Positions 44,823-56,500 of a stretch of 64,000 nucleotides of DNA are shown piece after piece. A program made the position numbers and the translations under genes. This stretch comes from Morchella semilibera (taxonomy: Eukaryota > Ascomycota > Pezizomycetes > Pezizales > Morchellaceae), in NCBI GenBank assembly GCA_009192285.1, contig CM018603.1, positions 6,073,613-6,137,612 of the forward strand, read 5' to 3'. The notes beneath the pieces are model-generated. The model was not told the DNA's origin and ran no database searches. It was given only the letters and a program-made list of their open reading frames with translations. Positions within the stretch are counted from its first letter, which is position 1. The number at the start of each line of letters is the position of its first letter.

Positions 44823-47079
44823 ATGGCCACCACTACAACCCTCAAGGTCGGAATCCTCACCGTCTCCACCACCGCCTCCAAAGACCCCTCGACCGACAGC
44901 TCAGAAAAGACCCTACACAGCGTCTTCGACGCCAACTCGACGCCCCCGACGCTGGCCTGGGAGGTGGCCGAGACAGCCATCGGCCCCGACGATCCGCAGG
45001 TCATCAGGGACACCGTCGTCCGCTGGACGGCCGTGAGCGGGGGCCGCGGGGCCGTCGATCTGGTTGTGACGACCGGGGGCACGGGCTTTGCGCTCACGGA
45101 CGGGACACCAGAGGCTGTCAGGCCGCTGCTGGATAAGGAGGCGCCGGGGCTGGTGTAGGTTTTTTTTTCCTCCTTCTTCCTGCCTTTATATTGGGTCTAT
45201 ATTGGGTCTATATTGGGTTTATATACTGACGGTGGGTGGCAGACATGCGATGCTCTCGGCGTCGCTCGCGATTACGCCTTGTATGCTCTCCCCTCTATCA
45301 ATTCTTCTACAAGTCTATAAATCTATATTTTATAATCTATATTCTATAAACCTATCTATAAACCTATATCTTCTATAAACATATAAAAAAGCTAGTTAGC
45401 TAACAAGCCCAGTCGCAATGATGGCCCGCCCAGTCGCCGGCGTCCGGGGCCGCACCGTCATCGTAACGCTCCCCGGCTCCCCAAAAGGCGCAAAGGAGAA
45501 CCTCGAAGCCATCATCAAGCTCCTCCCGCACGCCTGCATCCAAGCCGCCGACCTCACCAGCTCCCGCGCTCTCCACTCAGGCGGCACCCGCGCCGTCGAG
45601 GAGCGCGCCGGCCTCCCGCCCTCCACCCCGGCTCCGCACGCCCACCACCACAACCACCACCACCACCATGCCGCCCCCCGCGCACACACCGCAAACGCCC
45701 TCGGCGGGCCCGTCACAGGGCGCCACCGCTCGTCCCCCATACCCAATGCTCACCGTCGCCGACGCCACGGCCATCGTCGCCCGCGAGGCCGCGACAGCAA
45801 TGACAGAAACAGTGCAGCACCTAGTGCAGCCCAGTCTCGTCGGGCACGTCCTCGCCGAGGACGTCACCGCCGCCGAATCCGTGCCCGCCTTCCGCGCCAG
45901 CATCGTGGACGGCTACGCCCTCATCCACACCGACGGACCAGGAACCTACCCGGTCGTCTCCGTCTCCCACGCCTCCGCCGCCGCCCCCCAACCCCCCCTC
46001 ACGCCCGGCCACCTCGCCCGCATCACCACCGGCGCGCCGCTCCCCGACGGCGCCACCGCCGTCGTAATGGTCGAGGACACAGCCCTGCGCCGCAGCACCC
46101 CCGACGGCACGGAAGAGCTCGAGGTCGAGATCCTCCCGGGGGTGCAACTGCGCCCCGGCGAGAACGTCCGCGAGGTTGGCAGCGACGTCGCCGCCGGCGA
46201 CGCCGTCCTACCAAAAGGAACCCTCATCTCCGCCATCGGCGGCGAGATCGGGGTCCTGGCGAGCGTGGGCCGCACCCACGTCAGCGTACACCTAAAGCCC
46301 GTGGTAGGCGTGCTGAGCACGGGCGACGAGCTAGTCGAGGCCGACCACGCAGGCCCGCTGCCCCACGGCGCAGTGCGCGACAGCAACCGCCCCACGCTGC
46401 TGAGCGCCATCACCGCATGCGGCTTCCCCGTCGTCGACCTAGGCATCGTGAGGGATGCGCCGGGAGCGCTGGCGGGCGCGCTGCGCGATGCAATCGGCGA
46501 GAAGGGCGCCGACGTGGTCGTCACCACGGGCGGCGTGAGCATGGGCGAGCGCGACCTGCTGAAGCCCACCATCGAGCAGGCGCTGGCGGGCACAATCCAC
46601 TTTGGGCGCGTGGCCATGAAGCCCGGGAAGCCGACCACGTTCGCGACCGTGCCCGGGCCCGGGGGGGCGCGGAAGAAGAAGCTGTTCTTTGCGCTGCCCG
46701 GGAACCCGGCCAGCGCGCTGGTGACGTACCACCTGTTTGTGCTGCCGGCGCTGCGGCGGCGGCGGGCATCGTCCCGGCGGAGCTGCCCACGGTCCGCGTG
46801 GTGGTGGAGCAGGACGTGCGCCTCGATGAGAGGCCCGAGTTCCACCGGGTGTGTGTTGTGGCCGGGGGCGGCGCGGACGGGAGGTTGAGGGCGTGGAGCA
46901 CGGGCGGGCAGAGGAGCAGTAGGATCGGCAGCGCGGGGGGCGCGAATGGCGTGCTGGTGCTCCCTGCTCGGGGCGAGTGCGGCGGGAAGAGGCGGGAGCT
47001 GGGCGTCGTGCCCCGGGGGGAGGTCGTGGACGCTATTCTGTGGGGGCCGCTGGGAGCCAGGGCGAGTGATGGGCTGTGA
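44823..47079 (+). CDS. cnxE: Bifunctional molybdenum cofactor synthesis protein (gephyrin/CnxE), two apparent frame breaks
   Basis: The MogA-like G domain adenylylates molybdopterin and the MoeA-like E domain inserts molybdate. Exons are 44823-45154, 45243-45280 and 45413-47079. G domain: LKVGILTVSTTASKDPSTD, DLVVTTGGTGFALTDGTPE, then across two introns HAMLSASLAITPFAMMARPV and IVTLPGSPKGAKENLEAI. A His-rich linker (HAHHHNHHHHHAAPRAHT) precedes the E domain: YPMLTVADA, SIVDGYALIHTDGPG, ITTGAPLPDGATAVVMVED, VLSTGDELVE, VTTGGVSMGERDLL, VAMKPGKPTTFAT and FFALPGNPASALVTYHLFVLP, then domain IV, PEFHRV. The frame shifts once in the linker near the C run at 45672-45677 and once in the CGG run near 46755. 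Both sites are homopolymer or trinucleotide repeats, so sequencing slippage is the likely cause. Domain order G-E matches fungal CnxE. Confidence 0.9.
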
Positions 47080-49983
47080 TTGGGCGGGGGGTCTTTATGT
47101 AGGTAGATAGAAATAACATCTTTTTACCTGCATAGAAAGACTTTTTACAAGTAGAGATCTCGTACATGTGCAGAACCTCGGGGCATTGAGCGTGAGTTGA
47201 GCAGCATACAGAATGTAGGGTTTTTCTTTTTCTTTTATATATAGCGAGTAGGTAGATAATAAACATTTTTATACCTCATTTATAAGTAGAGATCTCGAGA
47301 TGCCAGTGTCTTTACTCCCATATATATGTAGAACGTCAGGGCTTTGGACTTGGGCTTGAGCGCGAGTCGAGCAGCGTATAGAATGTAGGTGACTTTACAA
47401 TCGGGGTAGTAGAATCATTCCACCACCGGTACAGGCACTGGACCCCACCGGTATAACCGCTGAATCCCATCCCTATGCTCTGGAATAAATGTCTAACCAT
47501 TGATGCCCGGACAATGGCTCGAGTCCGTGTGTATTGGCATTGTATATACTTGTATATGGCAGTGTAAATAATGATGTTACTTTTGACATGACACACCTAC
47601 CGCTCCAAGGGTATCGACATCTCATAACATAACATGGCTTGAAAAGTTGGCCTAATTGCACAATGTATCTGCATGTATGTACGAACAGCACTCATGGTAG
47701 ACCCCCCCCACCAGGACATTCAAGGGGGATAGAGAGCGGTTGATGGGCTATCAGATCGGACGCAACCTGCGGCTTAACAGCCCAAAAACAAGCCACAAAC
47801 AGTCCTAAAATTAAAGAAATACTAGTTAGTACCGGTATTCAGCTTGTTGGAGGCACGCCTTGCATCGCGTCCGGGTAATTTGACAACCCACAATATAATA
47901 TGTATTGTAGTAACCCCGCCACCCCCACCACCACCACCACCACAACTCTTCTCCACCACCATCACCTCCCACCCGGGGGAAGGAAGAGGATGCCACACAG
48001 AGTACTTGCCACCAGGGTCCAAAAGGAAGGGCCACAGCTAGCCACACCACCAGCGAGTGCTCAACTCAGGCACGCCGTACAACCTATGGATACGGCGATG
48101 ATACATCCACCAGCTACCAACGGGCCATATCATGGAACCGGAACCAACCATGTAATGAAGTAAACCAAAAAAAAAAAAAAAAAAAAAAAAAACCGGAACA
48201 AACCCCCCCCCCCATTTATATACCGAGTGATAATCTGTGACGGGACCTAGCAACAGGTAGTTGTGAATCTACGGGGCAACAGATTCTACTTCTAGAGGCG
48301 CGGACAGGTGATGCTGTGTGATTTCACGGTGATTGTTTATGATGCTCAAGATGCTTTATTCATTTACTACTAAGCAGCTTATTTAAAGCGGGCACGGCGG
48401 GCATACTTGTTCTCAACTATGCCACGCCGCCGCAATCCTTCATGCCAAGGATTACGTTATCAACGTATCAAGCTATTCTCAAGTTGATTACACAGCAGGT
48501 GAGGATAAAGCGTACACAGCATACAAACCGATAACTGGTCGTCCTCCAATACACCCAGCAGCTGCCCCCCCCCCCACTCGTTATAAAGCCTACATTAGTG
48601 TATTCTATACTCCTGGCCTTGTACATACTAGGGAGGCTTTGAATCAAAGTCAGCCCCCACGGTCTATGTCGCGATAGGAAAGCTAGTCCATACGCGGAGG
48701 TGTGGCCCTGGGCTTATAAAACCGAAAAAGTACATGGCCCTATAAGGTTCCGGGTAGTGGTAAATTCACCCCCGGACCACGCTACACTTCCAGATACAGA
48801 GAGAGAGGCAAATCCCCGGAATAAGTACAACAATACTCACAGCCTTTCATCTCTCCATAAACAGTCCTAAGATAGTTTTAGGAATAACCGGGGCTCCATG
48901 GGGAGACCTTGCGTCATGTGCTCACACTACACTTTATACCCATCACATGTACTCATAATCTCCTGGGTACATACACAGTTTACGATAGGGAAAGTCAAGA
49001 CCCTCAAACCTAAAAAAAAAAAAAGCTATAAAAACACATGACGAGAACCTTACAGCCGCAGAGATAGAACCAAACCCACGAAACCAGAGCTCTCAAAAAC
49101 CAAAAACGGAAAAGGGACACCCCACTCCACAACAAATTCCCTCAAAGTCTCGGACAAAGTCCCAGCCCAGCAATGAAATCAAGATCAAAAATTGTGCAAC
49201 CTAACAGACCCCAAGATCTGTAGCAGACGCTCAGCCCCCCCGCTGTGCGGTGGAGGAAGGCCTTGCAGTCCAGAGCCCTGATGTTCTTGACCACCAAGGC
49301 TCGTCACTAGGTAAGTATGGAGAGGAAAGAAGGGGGAGGGAACGGGGTCTTATATACTTAAGCTCCAACCTTCAAGGGCCAAGAGGCTTGACCAGCTTTG
49401 GGGTACATCTTGTGGTCTAGTACATACAAGTACGTATGCGCGCGTGTATGTATCTTGTCGGCGAGAAGTACACGTATGGATTGCGTGTCTGCTGGGTGTG
49501 CAATGCATGAGTGTGGTTCTGGTAAAGCACGATATGATAAGTAGTATAATAGACCTCCAAATCAACCATAAGCCCGTTTTAAAGGTTCCCAACTAAATAA
49601 TGCTCTCACCAATCGTTGCAGCGAGGGGGAGTGTCAGAGTGCCACTTTATCCCAGAGATACAAGCATATGCGAGTGTTGTATATGTAATGCCTCTGACCA
49701 GAAGCAAACCTAGCCTCCGTCAGCTATCATGGCGAAACACCTACTCGGTGGATGTAAACACCGCAGGAAACCCCTCAACAGATACCGAGCGGGGCTAGTC
49801 TGTCCAGGCATAGTGTGCGACCAAAGGTGTGCGACACCCACAAAACCTGCAAACCGATCATTTCCATCACCTGCCCAAACAAGGCCTTGGCAACCCACCC
49901 ACCCATCTCAATTGACAACGTCATTACCACACACCACACCCCACCAAACGAGCAACAGCTACCAAACAACCAATTGATTCACA
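47080..49983. other. Intergenic region, no recognised gene
   Basis: About 2.9 kb. It starts with a pair of diverged direct repeats, contains an A run at 48167-48191 and a C run near 48205-48213, and many short frames without support. No tRNA-like T-arm or transposase motif was seen. Confidence 0.5.
47098..47390. repeat. Two diverged direct repeats downstream of cnxE
   Basis: Copies at about 47098-47220 and 47248-47390 share AAGTAGAGATCTCG, GTAGAAC/GTGCAGAAC, GAGCGTGAGT/GAGCGCGAGT and GAATGTAGG in the same order, with indels between. They look like an old tandem duplication of about 130 bp. Confidence 0.7.
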
Positions 49984-50512
49984 ATGTTCCGTTTTGTAAC
50001 CTCACCCCCCAAACCCCAAAAAGGAGTAAAAAAATAGAGCTAACCAACTACCAGCACAAAACCCTCGACGTCCTGACGCTCTTCCACGCGCCCAAGTCCG
50101 CGTCCTCGCAGCGGGTGCTGGACCTCCTGAAGGCGGCATCGACGAGCGCCGCGGGCAAGGAGCGGGGGAAGGCCGTCTTCGAGCTAGACGTTGTGGACGC
50201 GCCCGCGGTCCCGACGCCGTCGCAGCTAAGGAGCATTCTGGAGTTTGCTGGCAAGAACCGTGTGGGCGAGATTGTAAAGGGCACTGCCTCGGAGAGGGAG
50301 GCTATGAAGGCGCTGGATGAGGGCGGGGAGGGCGTCAGTGAGAGGGTGCTGAGGCCGTTGCTTGTGGACTGGAATAATGGGAGGGCTGGTATGTTCCCCC
50401 CCCCGTGGTCGTTTACCCTGTGGTGGATTGTTGGTTGGGGCGGGCTAATTGTGTAGTTCTTGGGGCCGACGAGAGCGCCATCAAGAACCTGGTGGATACG
50501 CTGCCAAAGTAG
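49984..50512 (+). CDS. Fmp46-like mitochondrial thioredoxin-fold protein (DUF1687)
   Basis: Fmp46-type proteins are mitochondrial, thioredoxin-fold and of uncertain redox role. Exons 49984-49995 (MFRF only), 50055-50388 and 50457-50512 give 133 aa. The short first exon is supported because splicing gives MFRFHKTLDVLTLFHAP, the family N-terminus. Further motifs are ASSQRVLDLLKAA, FELDVVDAPAVPTPSQLRSI, LEFAGKNRVGEIVKGTAS and the closing LLVDWNNGRAVLGADES. No CxxC is present, as in other fungal members, so a classical dithiol activity is unlikely. The frame upstream of 49984 belongs to the leader. Confidence 0.82.
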
Positions 50513-50842
50513 AGAAGAGCATCGCAGACTAATCTACGGGATTAGCTGAGGTAAATTGGTATCCTTGTATATCAGTTGCCTTATTCTCCAATAGGAAGAA
50601 TGCTTGCGGAACCATCTATTATATACTTTACAGTAGTGAAACAGACATTTTCATACAGGTAAACAAAGCCCAGAAAACTAGTATCTAAACTGGAAGATAT
50701 TTACGCCATGCCACCCCCATTGCCATCATTCATATAGTGACAAAAATAAAAGACCGTTTCGCCGCCATCAATAACACAAAAAAACTCCTAAAAACTCCCC
50801 TAAAAGACACATACAAGTAAACATAAAAGGAAACCCAATCAA
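50513..50842. other. Convergent space between the Fmp46-like gene and nimA
   Basis: A 330-bp AT-rich convergent 3' space with no coding signal. Confidence 0.5.
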
Positions 50843-52897
50843 TCACCAAGTCCACTCCCGGGTCCTATTGAGAAACGGGCTCGGAACATCGTCGGGGGTA
50901 GCGATTTCGTTGTTTTTCTGGCGGGCAATTTGAACCAGACTCAACGCCCTGCTGCTGACTGGCGCTAGTTTGAGAGCCTCGGCATTACTTCCTCCCGACT
51001 TCCGTGTCTTTGCCGTGTTCTGGGGGAGCCTATCGCTTGTTCTCATACCCTTCATCGGCGATCCGCTAGCGTATCCGGTGGTAGAAGTTGATACTCTGGT
51101 AAAACCACCGCGCCTCTTTGCTGAAGACGGCTCCTCTTCAAAAGAGGTATCGGGGGTATGGCCCATGCTAAGCGACGAAGTGGAAAAGTGCTGGATTTCG
51201 CAAGGCGCCCTACTCATATCGGGCATCGAAGGCTATTGGGGATGGACGATTGAGGACCAAGTTGGTTTATTGGTGTCACGCTTAGAGACATGCGAGGAGG
51301 GGCTTTTTCAAGCATGCCTTGTTGAAATAATTTACGCGGGCTGGTATCAAGTACTGAGGGAGAGCACATATCGATATCCACGGGCGACGCGGGGGCAACT
51401 ACGCGGGGGAAGTTGTGTATCGGACTTCCAGGAGCTTGAATGCTGTCCCCATATCCTGAATCATCACCATTAGATAAGGTTGAGGATGCCAAAGGCCTTG
51501 GTACGAGATCCATTTCTTCGATCACTCTCATCGCCGCCTTCTCAACCTCGCTCTGCCAGGCACTGTGCCACTTCTGGTGAGCCTCTGCCTCCCTTTTGTG
51601 CACTTCCTCAAGCTGTATAGCAACCCTCTTTTCAATCTCTGCCATGGCCTTCCTCTCCCATCCTTGGCGAAGTTCGGCATTCAACGCGTCGTAATGTTCC
51701 TGTATCGCTTTACGCGCCAAACCCTGATCCACAGCAAATTGCGCGTCCCTGCGTCTCAACTCTTCTTCCCTCATCCTCAACAGCTCCTCCTTTGACCTCA
51801 ACAGCTCCTCCTTTGACCTCAAAACTTCTTCCTTTGACCTCAAAACTTCTTCCTTTCTCTTAAAAGACCTTCCCATGTCCAGTGCCTCGATTTCCCGACG
51901 ATTGAGCTTTACATAAGGCAACTGCAATAAATGCGAGGTATCCGGTCTTTTTGATGGGTCTCGCTGAAGACACATGTCAATAACCCTCCGGAGATCTGGC
52001 GAGTACTGGTTCGGAATTGGCGAATAACGGCCATCTTTTATCTTTGTTCCAAGACCATGTAGACTTTGCGCGTTGAACGGGGGAGAAAGCTTGCAAAGCT
52101 CGTAGACGATGCATCCGAGGGCCCAGATATCCGACTTATGCGTGTAGGTATCTTCGCTGATGAGCTCTGGCGACATGTAGTAAGGAGTACCCACATAAGT
52201 AGTAGCCAGTTGTTGCTCAGGTGCCAGCATCTTGGAAAGCCCAAAGTCACCCAACTTTACGGCATGGTCCATATCGAGAAAGACTATCTAATGTCAGCTC
52301 CCAAACCGTAAGCGTGAAGGAATAAAATAATTACTGTTTTCCGGTTTCAGATCTCTGTGCAAGATCCTCACCGTATCACTCGTCGCCTGGGGTACTGGCT
52401 GATCATCCGTGGCATAAATATCGCCCAGGTCTGGCGGGTTAACCCCGTTGTGACATCGGTACAATGCTAGAACCACCTGCGTAAATATAGACCAGATAAA
52501 GTGTTCCGGGACCATGCTGTGCTCAGCTTTGCACCTCTTGATAATTGTCGACAGATCCCCATTCCCGCAATATTCCATGTAGAGGTGTATCGATTGGTCC
52601 TTCTTTATGTGATCGCGATGGAAGTATTCGACAATATTACGATGTTTCAGGCGGGCTAGGATTTCAAACTCCGCAACCAGTTGGTTCTTTTCCTTGTCGG
52701 TCATCTTCACATAAGAGATCTCCTTCCGAACCAGCACCTAAGACATTGGAATATTAGGGGCGACTCTGCGGTAGAGCTAAAGCTTACATGGGGGGAGTCC
52801 GTACCAGGCCATCCGTACGACGCCTAACCTTGCGAATCTGACCAAAGGCGCCCTGGCCGATCAATTCTAGTACTTCATAAGCATCTGTGGAGGCCAT
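50843..52897 (-). CDS. nimA: NIMA-family mitotic Ser/Thr protein kinase
   Basis: NIMA kinases drive mitotic entry and act at nucleus, spindle poles and nuclear pores. Exons 52897-52805, 52737-52335, 52283-51280 and 51232-50843 give 629 aa. The kinase domain has the glycine loop LIGQGAFGQIRKVRR, VAIK-equivalent Lys in LVRKEISYV, the catalytic loop LHRDLKPENIFLD (completed across intron 2), DFGLSK, TYVGTPYYMSPE and the APE-helix. A long coiled coil follows, starting with four tandem SKEEVLR/SKEELLR heptads. The regulatory tail has Ser/Thr-Pro sites (DTSPRKL, GSPIHNFP) and ends IARQKNNEIATPDDVPSPFL, a conserved fungal NIMA end. Intron 3 is only 47 nt (GTGACA...AATAG) but restores RMSLS to PSMPD in frame. 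Confidence 0.92.
51233..51279 (-). other. Very short 47-nt intron in nimA
   Basis: Donor GTGACA, acceptor AATAG. It is required to join the two C-terminal frames of the NIMA kinase. Confidence 0.6.
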
Positions 52898-53599
52898 CTT
52901 AGCGTCTCGGTAGCTGCGGCTGTAGGGCGAGAAATAAAGGGTTATTGAACACAGAAGTATAATCACTTTTGATCTAAAAGAGACACGGGTTAGTGGGTCG
53001 TTTATGGCGGCTGTTAATCGTAAGGAGTTGTTTGGTCGTCGTTGGGTCCTCAGTTGCTAAGGTATGTAAAGTACATACAACGGTCTTTATGTGCTGGTCG
53101 CCAACAGGCACAGAGAAAACAAAAAAAACGTGGCACTGTTGCTAGGGCAACCCCGCGTATTGAAACACAAAGTTTGTCATCAGGGCTAGGGTTCATGTGT
53201 GGTGGCTACGACCGAGTGATCCGGTGAGTGAAAAAGGCTTCTTGTTGTCGAATGGCAGGCATAATCATATACGCGCTATCTCATCTTCACATGTGTAGTT
53301 TGTATCCTCCTCCTCGTTCATTCTGCCCGTTTGTCTTTTCTTACCGATGCCTCACTGTACTAGAACCTTATATGTTTCTAGGACAGAAAGCCATGCCTCA
53401 ACTACTGCGTGCCTAATTAACGGTAAAATAAAACTAGGGACCTATACGCCTTGCTAACTCCACCCTGGTAACATAGAACAGACCGAAATCGGAAACGTAA
53501 AATATAGAAAAAGAAAAAGAAAAACATGGCAAGATTAAGTAGTAACATTACAACCGCTGTCAATTCATCACTTCTTGTCCTCCTAAAAATTAGTCAGCT
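52898..53599. other. Space between the nimA start and the SEN1 end
   Basis: About 700 bp serving as nimA promoter and SEN1 3' region. No coding feature recognised. Confidence 0.5.
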
Positions 53600-56500
53600 T
53601 TAGGTTACCACAGTTTTTGGAATAGGATGAGCTCTCACTGTCACCGGGCGACTGCTACTTGCGCCATCATTGGGGCTGTCACAAGAGATACAAATTAATC
53701 TAAAGTTACACTGGTCATTTAGGTGTGTACTCACGCGGTAGCATTCGCCTTTCTTCGTTTCTTAGGCTTGATAAAAATATTGCTTTCATCGTCCCTCCTA
53801 CTCGTGGGTGGCCTTGGAGGCGGTCTTGAGGGTAATGGGTGCGGCTAATAGCTCTGTTAATATCCGGTAAATCTTGTAGAGTAAGTAGACAGGTACAAAC
53901 TTACCCCCCTAGCAGCAGGCGCTGGTGGAGGCCCGGTAATGTGCGGCCGTTTATTTACACCATCAGCGTTTGCATCAAAGGAATGCTGTCTCTTTGGGGG
54001 CTGTATGGGCATTGGCGGCTCCGATGATGTCTTGATCGGGGGGATTCGGACGTCATGGGTGTTATTAGACGGTGCTGGTACTCGAGGCCTCTGGCCGCCC
54101 TGCTGAGCTCTGCCTTGTGCACAACTTCCTTGCGCATGGCCTAGTTTCCCGCACACTGTACATATACCCCGAGACGGATTCGGTCCCTGCGGATGATTAC
54201 TCGGCCCTGGACGTTGATTAGGTCGAGGTCGTGACAGTGGCAACGGCTGCTGCCCATCAATATCCATAGGGTCATGATGGGCACGTGCTGCCGGTGCAAC
54301 ATTCCGGGGCGCCTGATTCGGTCCATTCCTACCTGCAGCTGGTTGGCTTGCAACCCCCTTACTCCCCACCCTAGTCGTATTTGCGACCATAGATTGATTA
54401 ATTTCTGTATATACCCCCCTATCCTTAGCATCCTTCACTAACGCGCCCCATAGTCTATTTTTGATCAAGGAATTTGCATTTCCCAAAACATAGAGTGAGG
54501 ATTTCGCTCTAGTCAAACCGACATTCATACGGCGAATATCGCTCAGGAAACCAATACCACCCTCAGGAGAAGCTCTCACACAAGAGAAAATGATAATATC
54601 ACGTTCCCTTCCCTGGAATGCGTCTGTTGTGTTAAAATCAATGGTATCCACAATCCGTTCACCATAGGCCCTCTGAAACCTCTTCTTCAATTCAAAGAGT
54701 TGCTGCTTGTATGGGGTTATTATCCCGACTTTCCCGTCAAAATTAATTTCAGGAAAATCTTTTGTCAGGCGATCAAAAAGGGAGAAAGCCATTTCAATTT
54801 CCATTTGATTGACAAGAGATGTCCGTCCACCGGTAGATTCTCGGCCGTGGACATTGAAGAACCGATATGGACCGAATAGGTTGCTGTTATGCCATACCTC
54901 TGTTCTCAATTCCTTCATGCCCGGCCCATCTTCCAGCTCGGAATCGTAAAATTGCTTTGACGGGAAAGCGCTAATCATAGGGTGCATTCGATACTGGATA
55001 CTGAGAAGATGTACGTTCTTTGGATAATTTTCTTGCATGCGAACGAATAAACTCTTCTCATAAGAAAATTTCGCAGCTTCGCGGGACAAGACTGTAGGAG
55101 GCTACACAAATATTAGCTCAAAAATGCTTCAGACACCGCTAAGGCGAATGCTTACCAACTGTTTAGGATCCCCAACAAGAATGCATTTTTCGCACCCAAA
55201 TTTCAGAGGGATGAGTGCGCTCAACTCGACTGATTGAGCCGCTTCATCAATTATCACAGTCTCAAAGTCGACATTCACATTACGCAGCATTTCATGCCCG
55301 CTCCCGCTCAAAGTTGCGCAAATTATCTGCGCCTCATCCATAATTTCTTGTTGCACACGGCGCCGCAACACCTCTGCATTTCTGCTGCTCTCCTTTTTTT
55401 GGTCTCTTTTTGCATCGAGCGCTCTCCTCTGTTCACGAATCGTGGCGCTAAGTTTATCAATTTCAACTTGTAAGCCTGCAGGTGGTTCCACTTGCTTCGA
55501 GCGTGCATCATCCATTTGGGTCTGTTTGGCAGTGCGTTCTTCCATAAGCTGGGTGTGTTTTTTTCTCAATTCTTCCATGTCCGTATTCTTTCCTTTCGAG
55601 CTCTCCGTTGTTGGTTCCATTCTGCGTTCAATCAGCTCCTCGAGTGTAACATCTCTTACGGTAGAATTAATCGCATCGGATCTACCGATACGAACAATTG
55701 TTGGAATCATAGCTTCCCCCTTTGTGGTTCGCACGCCTTGTTTGAAACGAATAACCAATTCATCAACCGCTGCGTTACTAGGTGCACAAACTAAAATCTT
55801 TTTAGAAGCTATTTTCGGAGTAGATTTACTCTGGGCTCCAGGAACTGTTATAGCCGTTGCCCCAGCGGTCCCTGGCGTCAACAGAGCTCCAACAATCCCG
55901 ATAACAGTTTTAGTTTTCCCTGTACCAGGTGGTCTATATACGAGTTTAGAACGAAGAACTTCAATGAAGTTATAAATGCGGTCACATACCCTTGGATCAA
56001 CGTGAAACCAGTATTCTTTATAGCAGAAATAATAGCACGTGCCTGTGGCTCATTTACAGTATACAGGTTTTTCGTGCGCTTGATCTGCACTTCCGTAGGC
56101 TCTTCGAGTTCAGTGGGCTTGGCATTTATGATCTCATGTTCAAGGTCATAATATTGTAGGCACATCATGGCGGAATATTCTCTCTCGAGGGGAACCAATC
56201 TAGGAGTTATTTGTTAGTGGTAATGTTATAGAGGCCGCCTGAAGATATTTATACCCCATAATCTTTATAGCATGGAGAGTTCCCCCATTACGCATATAAT
56301 TTTGCATCATTGAAGGTGGAGGATCGCACCGGAGCTGAACCTCAGATACGGGCGCACCTGTAAACTTCCTATTGATACTGTGCACCCTTGCTAGACAATG
56401 AGGCTTATCTGTAGAAGATAGAGGTCTTTTATCGATGGATAATAGAATAATGTCTGATTCTTGCCATCGATTTCGATCGTCCATACCAGCGATGGTGGTC

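Noticed and set aside
45820-46850. Long GC-rich frames opposite and beside the MoeA domain of cnxE
   Set aside because: They are shadows in GC-rich coding sequence with Arg/Ala-rich, family-less translations; the MoeA frame explains the region.
55925-55995. Apparent missing base at the SEN1 Walker A splice junction
   Set aside because: Recounting gave a GG|GTATGT donor and ATAG|ACCACC acceptor that reconstruct GPPGTGKT exactly.
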